From assembly GCA_902561015.1 (NCBI GenBank), contig CACENB010000005.1, forward strand, positions 1 to 57,545: 57,545 nt of DNA, in the 5' to 3' direction. The position numbers and the translations under genes are program-made. Within the stretch, counting starts at the first letter, position 1. The number at the start of each line of letters is the position of its first letter. Under the pieces are notes generated by a model. That model saw only the letters and a list, made by a program, of their open reading frames with translations, was not told where the DNA came from and ran no database searches. Shown here in pieces: positions 1 through 8,692 of the stretch. This stretch comes from an uncultured Pelagibacteraceae bacterium. Lineage in GTDB: Bacteria; Pseudomonadota; Alphaproteobacteria; Pelagibacterales; Pelagibacteraceae.

Positions 1-2
1 TT

Positions 3-155
3 ATAATTGAAAAAAAGTTAATTAATTACGTAGTCAATAGAATTCATAGATCATATAGTAAAATATTTGATTTTATATATAAGATCGATGAAATGAGTTT
101 AAAAAAAAAAAAATCTGTTAACATTAATTTGATTAAGGAAATTTTAGGAGAATAG
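3..155 (+). CDS. C-terminal fragment of DnaA-related Hda/HdaA-like protein (5' truncated by window)
   Basis: Open frame from base 3 to TAG at 153-155: IIEKKLINYVVNRIHRSYSKIFDFIYKIDEMSLKKKKSVNINLIKEILGE; resembles the C-terminal end of Hda/DnaA-like proteins. Confidence 0.55.
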   Translation: MIEKKLINYVVNRIHRSYSKIFDFIYKIDEMSLKKKKSVNINLIKEILGE

Positions 156-1940
156 TTGAATATTTATAGAAGTCATAATTGTGATGAGTTAAGAAAAAAA
201 GATGTTGGTAAAAAAGTATTACTTTCTGGATGGATAAACAAAAAAAGAGATCATGGTAATCTTTTATTTGTTGATTTAAGAGATAATTATGGAATTACAC
301 AATGTATAATTGATAAAGAAAATCAAAATTTCAGGATTTTTGAAAAAATGCAACTCGAAACAGTTGTTAAAATTGATGGACAAGTTGTTAATAGGTCAGA
401 AGAAACAGTAAACAAAGAAATAAACACAGGAGAGATAGAAGTTGCAATAAAAAGTTTTAAAATTTTAGGAGCTTGTAAAGAACTTCCAATGCCAATATTT
501 AGTGATCAGGAATATTCAGAAGAAATTAGATTAAAATATAGATTTTTAGATTTAAGAAGAAAAAAAATTCATGAAAATATTATTTTAAGATCAAAAGTAA
601 TTTCCTTCATTAGAAATGAGATGAATAAATTAGGTTTCTTAGAATATCAGACGCCGATTTTAACTTCGTCAAGTCCAGAGGGAGCAAGAGATTTTTTAGT
701 TCCAAGTAGATTGAACCCTGGTAAATTTTATGCACTTCCACAGGCACCACAACAATTTAAACAATTAATTATGGTTTCAGGATTTGATAAATATTTTCAA
801 ATTGCGCCGTGTTTTAGGGATGAAGATGCTAGAGCAGATAGGAGTCCAGGAGAGTTTTACCAGTTAGACTTAGAGATGTCTTTTGTTGAGCAAGAAGATG
901 TTTTCAATGTAGTAGAAACACTATTGATAAATACTTTTAATAATTTTTCAAAAAAAAGGTTATTAGAAAAAAAATTTCCAAGAATTCCTTTCAAGGAATC
1001 TATGATCAAGTATGGAACAGATAAACCTGATCTAAGAAATCCTTTAGTAATTAATGATATAACAGAGATCTTTTTAAGAGATGATGTCAAATTTGAGATC
1101 TTTAAAAAATTAGTTAAATCTGGTTCTAAAGTAAGATGTATAATAACAAAAGATACAAAGAATAAACCAAGAAGTTTTTTTGATGGGATTGACAAATGGG
1201 CTAAAGATCAAGGAGCATCTGGTATGGCGTACTTCACTTTTGAAAAAGAAAAAGAAATTTCTGGCAAAGGACCTGTTGGTAAATTTTTTTCAAAAGCAGC
1301 GTTAGAAGAATTAATGACAAAAACAGGCGCTAATATAGGCGATAGTATCTTTTTTGCATGTAACAAAGAAAAAGAATTAGAGACAATCACTTCATTAGCT
1401 AGAAATAAAATTGCTAAAGATTTAGATCTAATAGATGAAAATACTTTTGCATTTTGTTGGATCGTTGATTATCCAATGTACGAGAGAGATGAAGAGACGA
1501 AAAAAATTAATTTTAGTCATAATCCATTTTCCATGCCACAAGGAGATATAGATAAAATTGACTTTAATAAACCCCTCGAAATTTTAGCTTATCAGTATGA
1601 TATTGTATGTAATGGGATTGAGCTATCCTCTGGAGCTATCAGAAATCACATTCCTGAATTAATGTACAAATTATTTTCTATAGCTGGATATGACAAAAAT
1701 CAAGTCGATCAAAAATTTAGTGGTATGATTAATGCCTTGAATTATGGTGCACCTCCACATGGAGGAATCGCTCCAGGCCTAGATCGAATAGTTATGCTTT
1801 TAGCAAATGAAAAAAATATAAGAGAAGTTACCATGTTTCCAATGAATCAGAATGCTCAAGATCTGATGATGAATGCTCCCTCAGAGGTTAGTAATGATCA
1901 ATTGAAAGAATTGAATATTTCTCTAAAAATAAAAAAATAG
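156..1940 (+). CDS. aspS: Aspartyl-tRNA synthetase (TTG start)
   Basis: Full-length match to bacterial AspS pattern: N-terminal OB fold (VLLSGWINKKRDHGNLLFVDLRD), class II motifs (FRDEDARADRSPGEFYQLDLEMSF; GLDRIVMLL). Confidence 0.95.
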   Translation: MNIYRSHNCDELRKKDVGKKVLLSGWINKKRDHGNLLFVDLRDNYGITQCIIDKENQNFRIFEKMQLETVVKIDGQVVNRSEETVNKEINTGEIEVAIKSFKILGACKELPMPIFSDQEYSEEIRLKYRFLDLRRKKIHENIILRSKVISFIRNEMNKLGFLEYQTPILTSSSPEGARDFLVPSRLNPGKFYALPQAPQQFKQLIMVSGFDKYFQIAPCFRDEDARADRSPGEFYQLDLEMSFVEQEDVFNVVETLLINTFNNFSKKRLLEKKFPRIPFKESMIKYGTDKPDLRNPLVINDITEIFLRDDVKFEIFKKLVKSGSKVRCIITKDTKNKPRSFFDGIDKWAKDQGASGMAYFTFEKEKEISGKGPVGKFFSKAALEELMTKTGANIGDSIFFACNKEKELETITSLARNKIAKDLDLIDENTFAFCWIVDYPMYERDEETKKINFSHNPFSMPQGDIDKIDFNKPLEILAYQYDIVCNGIELSSGAIRNHIPELMYKLFSIAGYDKNQVDQKFSGMINALNYGAPPHGGIAPGLDRIVMLLANEKNIREVTMFPMNQNAQDLMMNAPSEVSNDQLKELNISLKIKK

Positions 1941-2765
1941 TTATTTTTTACCTTTTAGACTTATTTTTACATCGGATAAATCGACTAGATTTTTTTTATA
2001 GTTATTTCTCACAAAGCCTTTACTAGTCATATCCTTAACAATTTTTAATAACTGATTTTGTTCTTCGGGATTCTTTTCATCTAAATTTGTGTTTTCATTA
2101 TTTCCTATAGCTGGCGTATGAGCTAAATCCTCTCTATTTTGGTAAGATATAGCTAATTCTCTAAATATATAGTCTAAAATTGAGGTTGCACTTAAAATTC
2201 TATCATTTCCATAAACTTTACCAGATGGTTCAAATTTTGTTCCGACAAAAGCATTAATAAATTCATCCAGCGGAACGCCGTATTGAAGTCCGAGTGATAT
2301 GGCTATTGCAAAATTATTCATCAAGGCTTTAACCAACTCACCTTCTTTACTTGTATCAATAAAAATTTCTCCAATTTTACCATCCTCGTATTCCCCAGTA
2401 TGTAAATAAACTTTATGGTCACCTATTGTTGCTTTTTGAATATAACCTTTTCTTCTATCCGGCATACTAAATCTTTTTTCATGCACATCTAAATTTTTGG
2501 ATGTTTTTTTGATTATTTTTTCTAAATTTTTTTGATCAGTTTGTTTGACGTCAGATTTAATATCCACACTGGTTTTTTCTAGAATTTTTTTATTAATTGG
2601 GTCTAAACTTTTTGTTTTTCTGTTATCAAGTTTGACATCTAATATTTCAAATTCTCCGTCATCCCTCTTTTCTAAGTTTTTTAACTCAGTTTCGTTTATA
2701 CTATCTAAACGATGATTTACCTTAAATGTACATGTATAATAAGTTTCGACTAAATATTTTGCCAT
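1941..2765 (-). CDS. Stand-alone NrdJ C-terminal / TSCPD-domain protein (NrdJb-like)
   Basis: [84 protein letters not shown] matches the C-terminal part of B12-dependent RNR; catalytic domain absent. Confidence 0.75.
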   Translation of the reverse strand: MAKYLVETYYTCTFKVNHRLDSINETELKNLEKRDDGEFEILDVKLDNRKTKSLDPINKKILEKTSVDIKSDVKQTDQKNLEKIIKKTSKNLDVHEKRFSMPDRRKGYIQKATIGDHKVYLHTGEYEDGKIGEIFIDTSKEGELVKALMNNFAIAISLGLQYGVPLDEFINAFVGTKFEPSGKVYGNDRILSATSILDYIFRELAISYQNREDLAHTPAIGNNENTNLDEKNPEEQNQLLKIVKDMTSKGFVRNNYKKNLVDLSDVKISLKGKK

Positions 2766-2879
2766 TAAACCTCAATATTAAAAAAAATTTGATTAATGAT
2801 TCAATTTATTTATATACAAAAACAAATTTTAGTCTAATTTAATTTATACAATTTTAAATTGAAAATATTTTAATTTTAT

Positions 2880-3239
2880 ATGTTGACACTTTTTAAAAAA
2901 ATTTTCACTTGGTGGAATCAAGATACATTTGAAACAAGATTGAAAACAATTTTTTTTGGAAAATTTGTTGGTAAAGATGATTTTGGAAATAAATATTATG
3001 AGAGTAAAAAAGGAAAGAGATGGGTTATTTATTCGGATGAAATTGATGCAAGCAAAATACCTGTGGAGTGGTATTCGTGGATACATTTCACATCAAATAA
3101 AATTGAAAAAAATCATAAACTTGATAAATACAAATGGCAAAAACCTCATAAACCAAACTTAACGGGCACAGACTCCGCCTACTATCCAAATAAAAATAAA
3201 AACGTTAATGAAAAAAAATATAAAAGTTGGAAAGATTAA
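2880..3239 (+). CDS. NDUFA12-family NADH:ubiquinone oxidoreductase accessory subunit
   Basis: 119 aa; motifs GNKYYESKKGKRWVIY, WYSWIHF, KPHKPNLTGT typical of NDUFA12/B17.2. Confidence 0.85.
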   Translation: MLTLFKKIFTWWNQDTFETRLKTIFFGKFVGKDDFGNKYYESKKGKRWVIYSDEIDASKIPVEWYSWIHFTSNKIEKNHKLDKYKWQKPHKPNLTGTDSAYYPNKNKNVNEKKYKSWKD

Positions 3240-3609
3240 ATTCAAATTTTTATTCTTAATCTTATTTTTACTTTTAAATCTTAATAATAATTTGAGTTCG
3301 AGTTCTGAGTTAGAGGGCTCTATAACTGAAATTAAAGTATTAGATAAGATAAGTTCAAAAAATATATTAGTGAAACTTAAGAATGGTGATGAAATTCGAC
3401 ATAAAGATCTTTCTATAAAAAGTATGAAATGTAAAAATTCAGAGTTCGATGACAATCCTGAAATTACAGCTTACATTCAGGTAAAAGACTTAAAAAATAA
3501 AAACAAAGATGATGTATTTGTGTTCAATGGTTGGATGTTTTCTTCGAGCCCTTCTATAGCACCGTTTGATCATCCAGTATACGATATATGGCTTGTTAAA
3601 TGTTATTAA
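3208..3609 (+). CDS. DUF2155-family exported protein
   Basis: N-terminal hydrophobic signal; VFNGWMFSSSPSIAPFDHPVYDIWLVKC C-terminus typical of DUF2155, which often follows NDUFA12 in alphaproteobacteria. Confidence 0.75.
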   Translation: MKKNIKVGKIKFKFLFLILFLLLNLNNNLSSSSELEGSITEIKVLDKISSKNILVKLKNGDEIRHKDLSIKSMKCKNSEFDDNPEITAYIQVKDLKNKNKDDVFVFNGWMFSSSPSIAPFDHPVYDIWLVKCY

Positions 3610-4943
3610 ATAATTTTTTCATTATCAAGCCAACTAACATTAAAATCTGAATTAATAAACTTTTCGTGATTGAGTAGTCTTTTGTGTAAAGGTATAGTTG
3701 TTGTAATTCCATCAATCACAAATTCATCAAGAGATCTATTCATTCTTTGAATAGCCTCTGTTCTATTTCTTCCATGGCAAATTAATTTACAAATTAAGCT
3801 ATCATAATATGGTGTAACCTTGTAGCCTTGAAAAATCGCACCATCCACTCTAGTTCTAAATCCTGATGGTTGATTACACATTGTGATAGTTCCTGGAGAG
3901 GGTTGAAAATTATTACTTGGATCTTCCGCATTAATTCTACATTCTATAGCATGACCTCTTGGATTAATGTCTGATTGTTTTAGTGCAGTCTCTCCTGTAT
4001 AAGCTATCCATATCTGTTCTTTTATAATATCTATACCAGTAACCATTTCAGAAACTGGATGTTCTACTTGCACTCTTGTATTCATTTCTAAAAAGTAAAA
4101 TTTTCCATCTTCATATATATATTCCACAGTTCCAGCACCTTCATATCCAATTTTACTTACCATACTGACAGTTTTTTCAAAAAGATCTTTTCTAATTTCA
4201 TCATTTAAAACTGGACTTGGAGTTTCCTCAATTAATTTTTGATGTCTTCTTTGAACTGAACAATCTCTCTCATGTAAATGAATTGTTCTATTTTTTCCAG
4301 CTAATATCTGTACTTCAATATGCCTAGGATTCTGAAAAAACTTTTCTATGTATACCTCTTCGTTACCAAAATATTTTTTTGCCTCTGATCTAGCAGTTGC
4401 GAATAACAAATCAAAATCCTCCTCATTATGAACTATTTTCATCCCTTTTCCGCCCCCACCACCAGAAGCCTTAATTAAAACTGGAAAACCAATTTTTTTA
4501 GAGAGATCTTTTGCTTCAACTATGTCCTTAACCCCACCTTCTGATCCTTCAATAACTGGTAGACCATTTTCTTTTGCAATTTTTTTAGCTTGAATTTTGT
4601 CACCCATCATCTGTATATGTTTTGATGATGCACCAATAAATTTTATTTCGTTTTCTTCTAACATCCTCGCAAAATTTGCATTTTCTGATAAAAAACCATA
4701 GCCTGGATGGACAGCTTCAGCCCCAGTAAGATCTATAGCGGATAACAAGGCAGGTATATTCAAATAACTACTGGCAGGTTGATGTGAGCCGATGCAAACA
4801 CTTTCATCAGCCAATTTTACATGCATGCTATTTCTGTCAACGTCTGAATGAACAGCAACAGTAGAAATTCCCCATTCTTTACATGCTCTTATTACTCTAA
4901 CTGCAATTTCTCCGCGATTTGCGATTAGGATTTTTTTAAACAT
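3606..4943 (-). CDS. accC: Acetyl-CoA carboxylase biotin carboxylase subunit
   Basis: MFKKILIANRGEIAVRVIRACKEWGI...; ATP-grasp glycine loop KASGGGGGKGMK; EMNTRVQVEHPVSEMVTG. Confidence 0.97.
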   Translation of the reverse strand: MFKKILIANRGEIAVRVIRACKEWGISTVAVHSDVDRNSMHVKLADESVCIGSHQPASSYLNIPALLSAIDLTGAEAVHPGYGFLSENANFARMLEENEIKFIGASSKHIQMMGDKIQAKKIAKENGLPVIEGSEGGVKDIVEAKDLSKKIGFPVLIKASGGGGGKGMKIVHNEEDFDLLFATARSEAKKYFGNEEVYIEKFFQNPRHIEVQILAGKNRTIHLHERDCSVQRRHQKLIEETPSPVLNDEIRKDLFEKTVSMVSKIGYEGAGTVEYIYEDGKFYFLEMNTRVQVEHPVSEMVTGIDIIKEQIWIAYTGETALKQSDINPRGHAIECRINAEDPSNNFQPSPGTITMCNQPSGFRTRVDGAIFQGYKVTPYYDSLICKLICHGRNRTEAIQRMNRSLDEFVIDGITTTIPLHKRLLNHEKFINSDFNVSWLDNEKII

Positions 4944-5377
4944 TATTCTAGTATGATTAAGACTTGGCCAAATTCAACAGGTTGTCCATCATTCACCAAA
5001 ATTTTTTTTACAACACCAGCTGAAGTCGAAGAAACATGATTCATTGTTTTCATAGCTTCAACAATCATAACTGTATCACCTTTTTTAATTTTTTTTCCAA
5101 CTTCAACAAATTTTTTCGCTCCGGGTTCTGGTGCATGATAAGCAGTTCCAATTATTGGAGACTTAATTTCTATACCAGAAATAATATCATCTGAAATATT
5201 TATGTCTGGACTTGATGGGGATACAACTTTTGGATTTTGAAAAGATTGATTATTTACTGATATACTATTTTTCGAAACTTTTATTTTTGTATCCTTAACT
5301 GTATATTCTAATTCAGTGAGTTTAAATTCATCTAAATATTCAGTTAATTCTTTAATTATTTTTTTATCTATTTTCAT
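4943..5377 (-). CDS. accB: Biotin carboxyl carrier protein
   Basis: Biotinylation motif VEAMKTMNHV; adjacent to accC. Confidence 0.95.
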   Translation of the reverse strand: MKIDKKIIKELTEYLDEFKLTELEYTVKDTKIKVSKNSISVNNQSFQNPKVVSPSSPDINISDDIISGIEIKSPIIGTAYHAPEPGAKKFVEVGKKIKKGDTVMIVEAMKTMNHVSSTSAGVVKKILVNDGQPVEFGQVLIILE

Positions 5378-5813
5378 TTTTTAAGAGCTTTTGCATAGAA
5401 ATTATGGCTAAAATATAACCGTCTATTCCTAATCCAAAAATTCCACCTGTAACTATATCACTTATAAGGGATTTTTGTCTAAATTCTTCTCTCTTATATA
5501 TATTTGATATATGTAATTCTATTATAGGTTTTTTAAACACATCCAAAGCGTCCCTTATAGCAACTGATGTATGAGTAAAAGCGGCAGCATTAATTATAAT
5601 TCCATCAAATTTTTTTCTGGATTCCTGGATTATATTTACTAATTCTCCTTCAACATTTGATTGAGCAAATTCTACTTTTAGACCCGATTCATTTGATTTT
5701 TTAGCGCAGATTTCTTTTAGTTCTTTAAAAGTAACTGAGCCATATTGTGATTGTTCTCTTTCACCTAATAGATTAAGATTTGGACCGTTAATAATAATTA
5801 TTTTATTATTCAT
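5364..5813 (-). CDS. aroQ: Type II 3-dehydroquinate dehydratase
   Basis: IIINGPNLNLLGERE...; INAAAFTHTSVAIRDAL; ELHISNIYKREEFR. Confidence 0.95.
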   Translation of the reverse strand: MNNKIIIINGPNLNLLGEREQSQYGSVTFKELKEICAKKSNESGLKVEFAQSNVEGELVNIIQESRKKFDGIIINAAAFTHTSVAIRDALDVFKKPIIELHISNIYKREEFRQKSLISDIVTGGIFGLGIDGYILAIISMQKLLKNENR

Positions 5814-5826
5814 TCAGCTTTTATAT

Positions 5827-6048
5827 ATGATGAAAAAAATAAAAAAAATAAAAATTAAAATAAATGGTAGCTTCAAACTTGTAAAATATAATACCAATTT
5901 ATCTGATCTTTTAAAAACTTTGAAAATACCTTTAAAAAAAGTAGCAATAGAGTTAAATCAAGAAATAATAGATAAAAAAAAACTAAATAAACAACTTTTA
6001 AGAAATAATGATAAAATAGAAATAGTCCACTTTATTGGAGGTGGTTAG
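5827..6048 (+). CDS. thiS: Sulfur carrier protein ThiS
   Basis: 73 aa ubiquitin-like protein ending HFIGGG, directly upstream of thiG. Confidence 0.85.
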   Translation: MMKKIKKIKIKINGSFKLVKYNTNLSDLLKTLKIPLKKVAIELNQEIIDKKKLNKQLLRNNDKIEIVHFIGGG

Positions 6049-6823
6049 TTTGAAGAAAGACAAATTTATAGTTGCTGGAAGAAATTTTAAATCACGTTTG
6101 ATTGTTGGGACAGGAAAATATAAAAGTATGTCGCAATGCGCTAAGGCAGTGAAATTGTCAGGTGCAAGTATAGTTACTGTAGCTGTAAGAAGAGTTAATA
6201 TAACTGACAAAAAAAAAGCTCTATTAATGGATTATATTGATCCAAAGAAAATCACTTATTTGCCAAATACCGCAGGCTGTTTCAACTCAAAAGACGCTTT
6301 GAGAACACTAAGGTTAGCAAGAGAGATTGGAGGATGGAAATTGGTAAAACTAGAAGTTTTGGGCGATAAGAAAAATTTATTTCCAGAAATGATTGAAACT
6401 CTGAAGTCAACAGAGGTTTTGTCTAAAGAGGGATTTAAAGTTATGGTTTATTGCAATGATGATCCTTTAATGGCCAAGAGATTAGAAAACGCAGGAGCAT
6501 GTGCAATTATGCCTTTAGCTGCTCCAATTGGTTCAGGTCTTGGTATACAAAATCAAACAAATATAAAAATAATTAGAAAACAAACAAAATTGCCTTTAAT
6601 TATTGATGCTGGTCTTGGTCAAGCGTCAGACGCAACGATTGCAATGGAGCTTGGGTGTGATGGTGTCTTAGTTAATACTGCAATAGCAAAAGCTACGAAA
6701 CCTTTTGATATGGCTCTTGCATTTAAGAATGCTGTAATAGCAGGAAGACAATCTTATCTTTCTGGCAGGATTCAAAAAAATTTGATGGGTAGTGCTTCAT
6801 CTCCATCAAGAGGAATTATTTAG
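6035..6823 (+). CDS. thiG: Thiazole synthase ThiG (TTG start at 6035 or 6050)
   Basis: SRLIVGTGKY, LPNTAGC, KLEVLGD, MPLAAPIGSGLGIQN, DAGLGQASDA are ThiG signatures. Confidence 0.95.
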   Translation: MEVVSLKKDKFIVAGRNFKSRLIVGTGKYKSMSQCAKAVKLSGASIVTVAVRRVNITDKKKALLMDYIDPKKITYLPNTAGCFNSKDALRTLRLAREIGGWKLVKLEVLGDKKNLFPEMIETLKSTEVLSKEGFKVMVYCNDDPLMAKRLENAGACAIMPLAAPIGSGLGIQNQTNIKIIRKQTKLPLIIDAGLGQASDATIAMELGCDGVLVNTAIAKATKPFDMALAFKNAVIAGRQSYLSGRIQKNLMGSASSPSRGII

Positions 6824-8594
6824 CTTTTTTATAAAATCTTTTTTTTTTATAAATTTTCTTTTTGTATACTCTCTTATTCTTTAATTGAATTACATTTTCC
6901 TTTAATGTTGTTTTTTCTATATTTTTTAATTCTTCATAATGCTCTACTAGTTCAAGAGTTTTTTTTGATTTATTCTTTAAATCAATTATATATTCAGGTA
7001 TAATCAAACTGTTATCGGTTATTATATCTATTTTCATTTTATTCTTTTTTTCGAAATATTTTAAATCTTCAATAAAATTTTCTTTTAAAAAATTTGAGAT
7101 TTTTTCACATACTTTTAAATTCACATATTTTGCTTTATTTATAACTGTTTTAAGTTCAACTAATTTTAAAATTTTTAATGCAAAAGATTCATCGGTAAGA
7201 TTTATTTTCCATTTAACAGCACTTTCCCTTAACCTTTGTCTAGACATTTCTAATAAGCCAAAATTACTTATTCTTCCAATTTGAATTCTTGCTCTATCAG
7301 CTCGACATTTCTCTTTTAATCTTCTCTCTACTAGTTTTCTATTCCCATAACTAAGCATATCTATAAAATCAATAATTATTAACCCTGATAAATCTCTAAT
7401 TTTAATTTGTCTGGCAATCTCATCAACAGCCTCAAGATTTGTGTCTAAAGCAGTGCTTTCTACATTTTTTTGTTTTATTGAACTCCCTGAATTTATATCT
7501 ATTGAAACTAAAGCCTCAGTTGGATTTACAACTAAGTATCCCCCAGATCTTAATTTTATTTCTGTTTCAAATATTTGATTAAGCTTTTGTTCAATTCCTT
7601 CCTCAATGAATAATGGATTTTTACCTCTATATTTTTTTATTTTTTTCACATGTGAAGGCATCATCATTTTCATAAAATTTTGTGCTTTTTTATAACCTTC
7701 ATTTCCCTCTACAAATATATTTTGGGTATTTTCATCGTACATATCTCTAAGTGTTCTTTTTATAATTTCACTTTCTTGATGTATTAAATAGGGTGCAATA
7801 GAATTAATTGCATTTTCTTTTATTTGATTCCAAGTATTTATTAGTGTTGACAAATCATGATTGATTTCATTTTTTGTTTTATTACTTCCAGCTGTCCTAA
7901 CTATTAAACCCATTTCTTTTGGTATCTCAATTTCATTAAGTATTGATCTAATTTTTTTCCTATCAGCTGGGTTAAATATTTTTCTAGAAATTCCTCCTCC
8001 TTTAGGGGTATTAGGCATCAAAACAATATATTTACCTGCTATAGATATAAAAGTGCTTAAGGCAGCTCCTTTTTGACCTCTTTCATCTTTTATTACCTGA
8101 ACAAGTATTACTTGGTTAGGTTTGATAACCTCTTGTATCTTGTACCTTTTAAATTTTGTTTTATTATTATTTTTTTTATCTTTAAAATCTTCAGTACTTT
8201 CTTTTTCATTTTGACTTTTTATCTCAATTGGATCCTCTAACTCTAAATTTCCTTCAGCAATTCTCTCTTCCTCCTTTTCTTCTACTTTTTTTGATAGTTC
8301 TTCTCGAGCTTTCTCTTCCTCTAATTTAATTATTTCAAGATCACTTCTAGGAATTTGATAATAGTCTGACTGGATGTCATTAAAGGATAGAAAGCCGTGT
8401 CTTTCTCTACCAAAATCTACAAATGCAGCTTGTAAAGAAGGCTCAATTCTACTTACTTTGCCTAAATAAATATTATTTTTAATTAAATTATTTTTTAAGC
8501 CCTCGTACTCGTAATCTTCAATATTATCATTGGATTTAAGTACAACTCTAGTTTCATTCGGATGCGAAGCATCGATATATAAATTTTTTTCCAT
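6816..8594 (-). CDS. Ribonuclease E/G family endoribonuclease
   Basis: S1-like N-terminus (NIYLGKVSRIEPSLQAAFVDFGRERHGFL), VSIDINSGSS, LIIIDFIDM, GLLEMSRQRLR. Confidence 0.93.
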   Translation of the reverse strand: MEKNLYIDASHPNETRVVLKSNDNIEDYEYEGLKNNLIKNNIYLGKVSRIEPSLQAAFVDFGRERHGFLSFNDIQSDYYQIPRSDLEIIKLEEEKAREELSKKVEEKEEERIAEGNLELEDPIEIKSQNEKESTEDFKDKKNNNKTKFKRYKIQEVIKPNQVILVQVIKDERGQKGAALSTFISIAGKYIVLMPNTPKGGGISRKIFNPADRKKIRSILNEIEIPKEMGLIVRTAGSNKTKNEINHDLSTLINTWNQIKENAINSIAPYLIHQESEIIKRTLRDMYDENTQNIFVEGNEGYKKAQNFMKMMMPSHVKKIKKYRGKNPLFIEEGIEQKLNQIFETEIKLRSGGYLVVNPTEALVSIDINSGSSIKQKNVESTALDTNLEAVDEIARQIKIRDLSGLIIIDFIDMLSYGNRKLVERRLKEKCRADRARIQIGRISNFGLLEMSRQRLRESAVKWKINLTDESFALKILKLVELKTVINKAKYVNLKVCEKISNFLKENFIEDLKYFEKKNKMKIDIITDNSLIIPEYIIDLKNKSKKTLELVEHYEELKNIEKTTLKENVIQLKNKRVYKKKIYKKKRFYKKAK

Positions 8595-8692
8595 GGTTTC
8601 ATATTTGATTTTTTAATTAGATAATTCATTATAAATTTTGTGTATTCTTTATGCCATATCTTTAACAAATTCCCGTATATAATGGAATTAAA

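Noticed and set aside
857-1390. Minus-strand ORFs (112 and 60 aa) inside aspS
   Set aside because: Antisense to well-conserved AspS sequence, no recognisable domains.
2844-3455. Minus-strand and +2-frame ORFs over NDUFA12 and DUF2155 genes
   Set aside because: Overlap the two recognisable coding genes and show no family resemblance.
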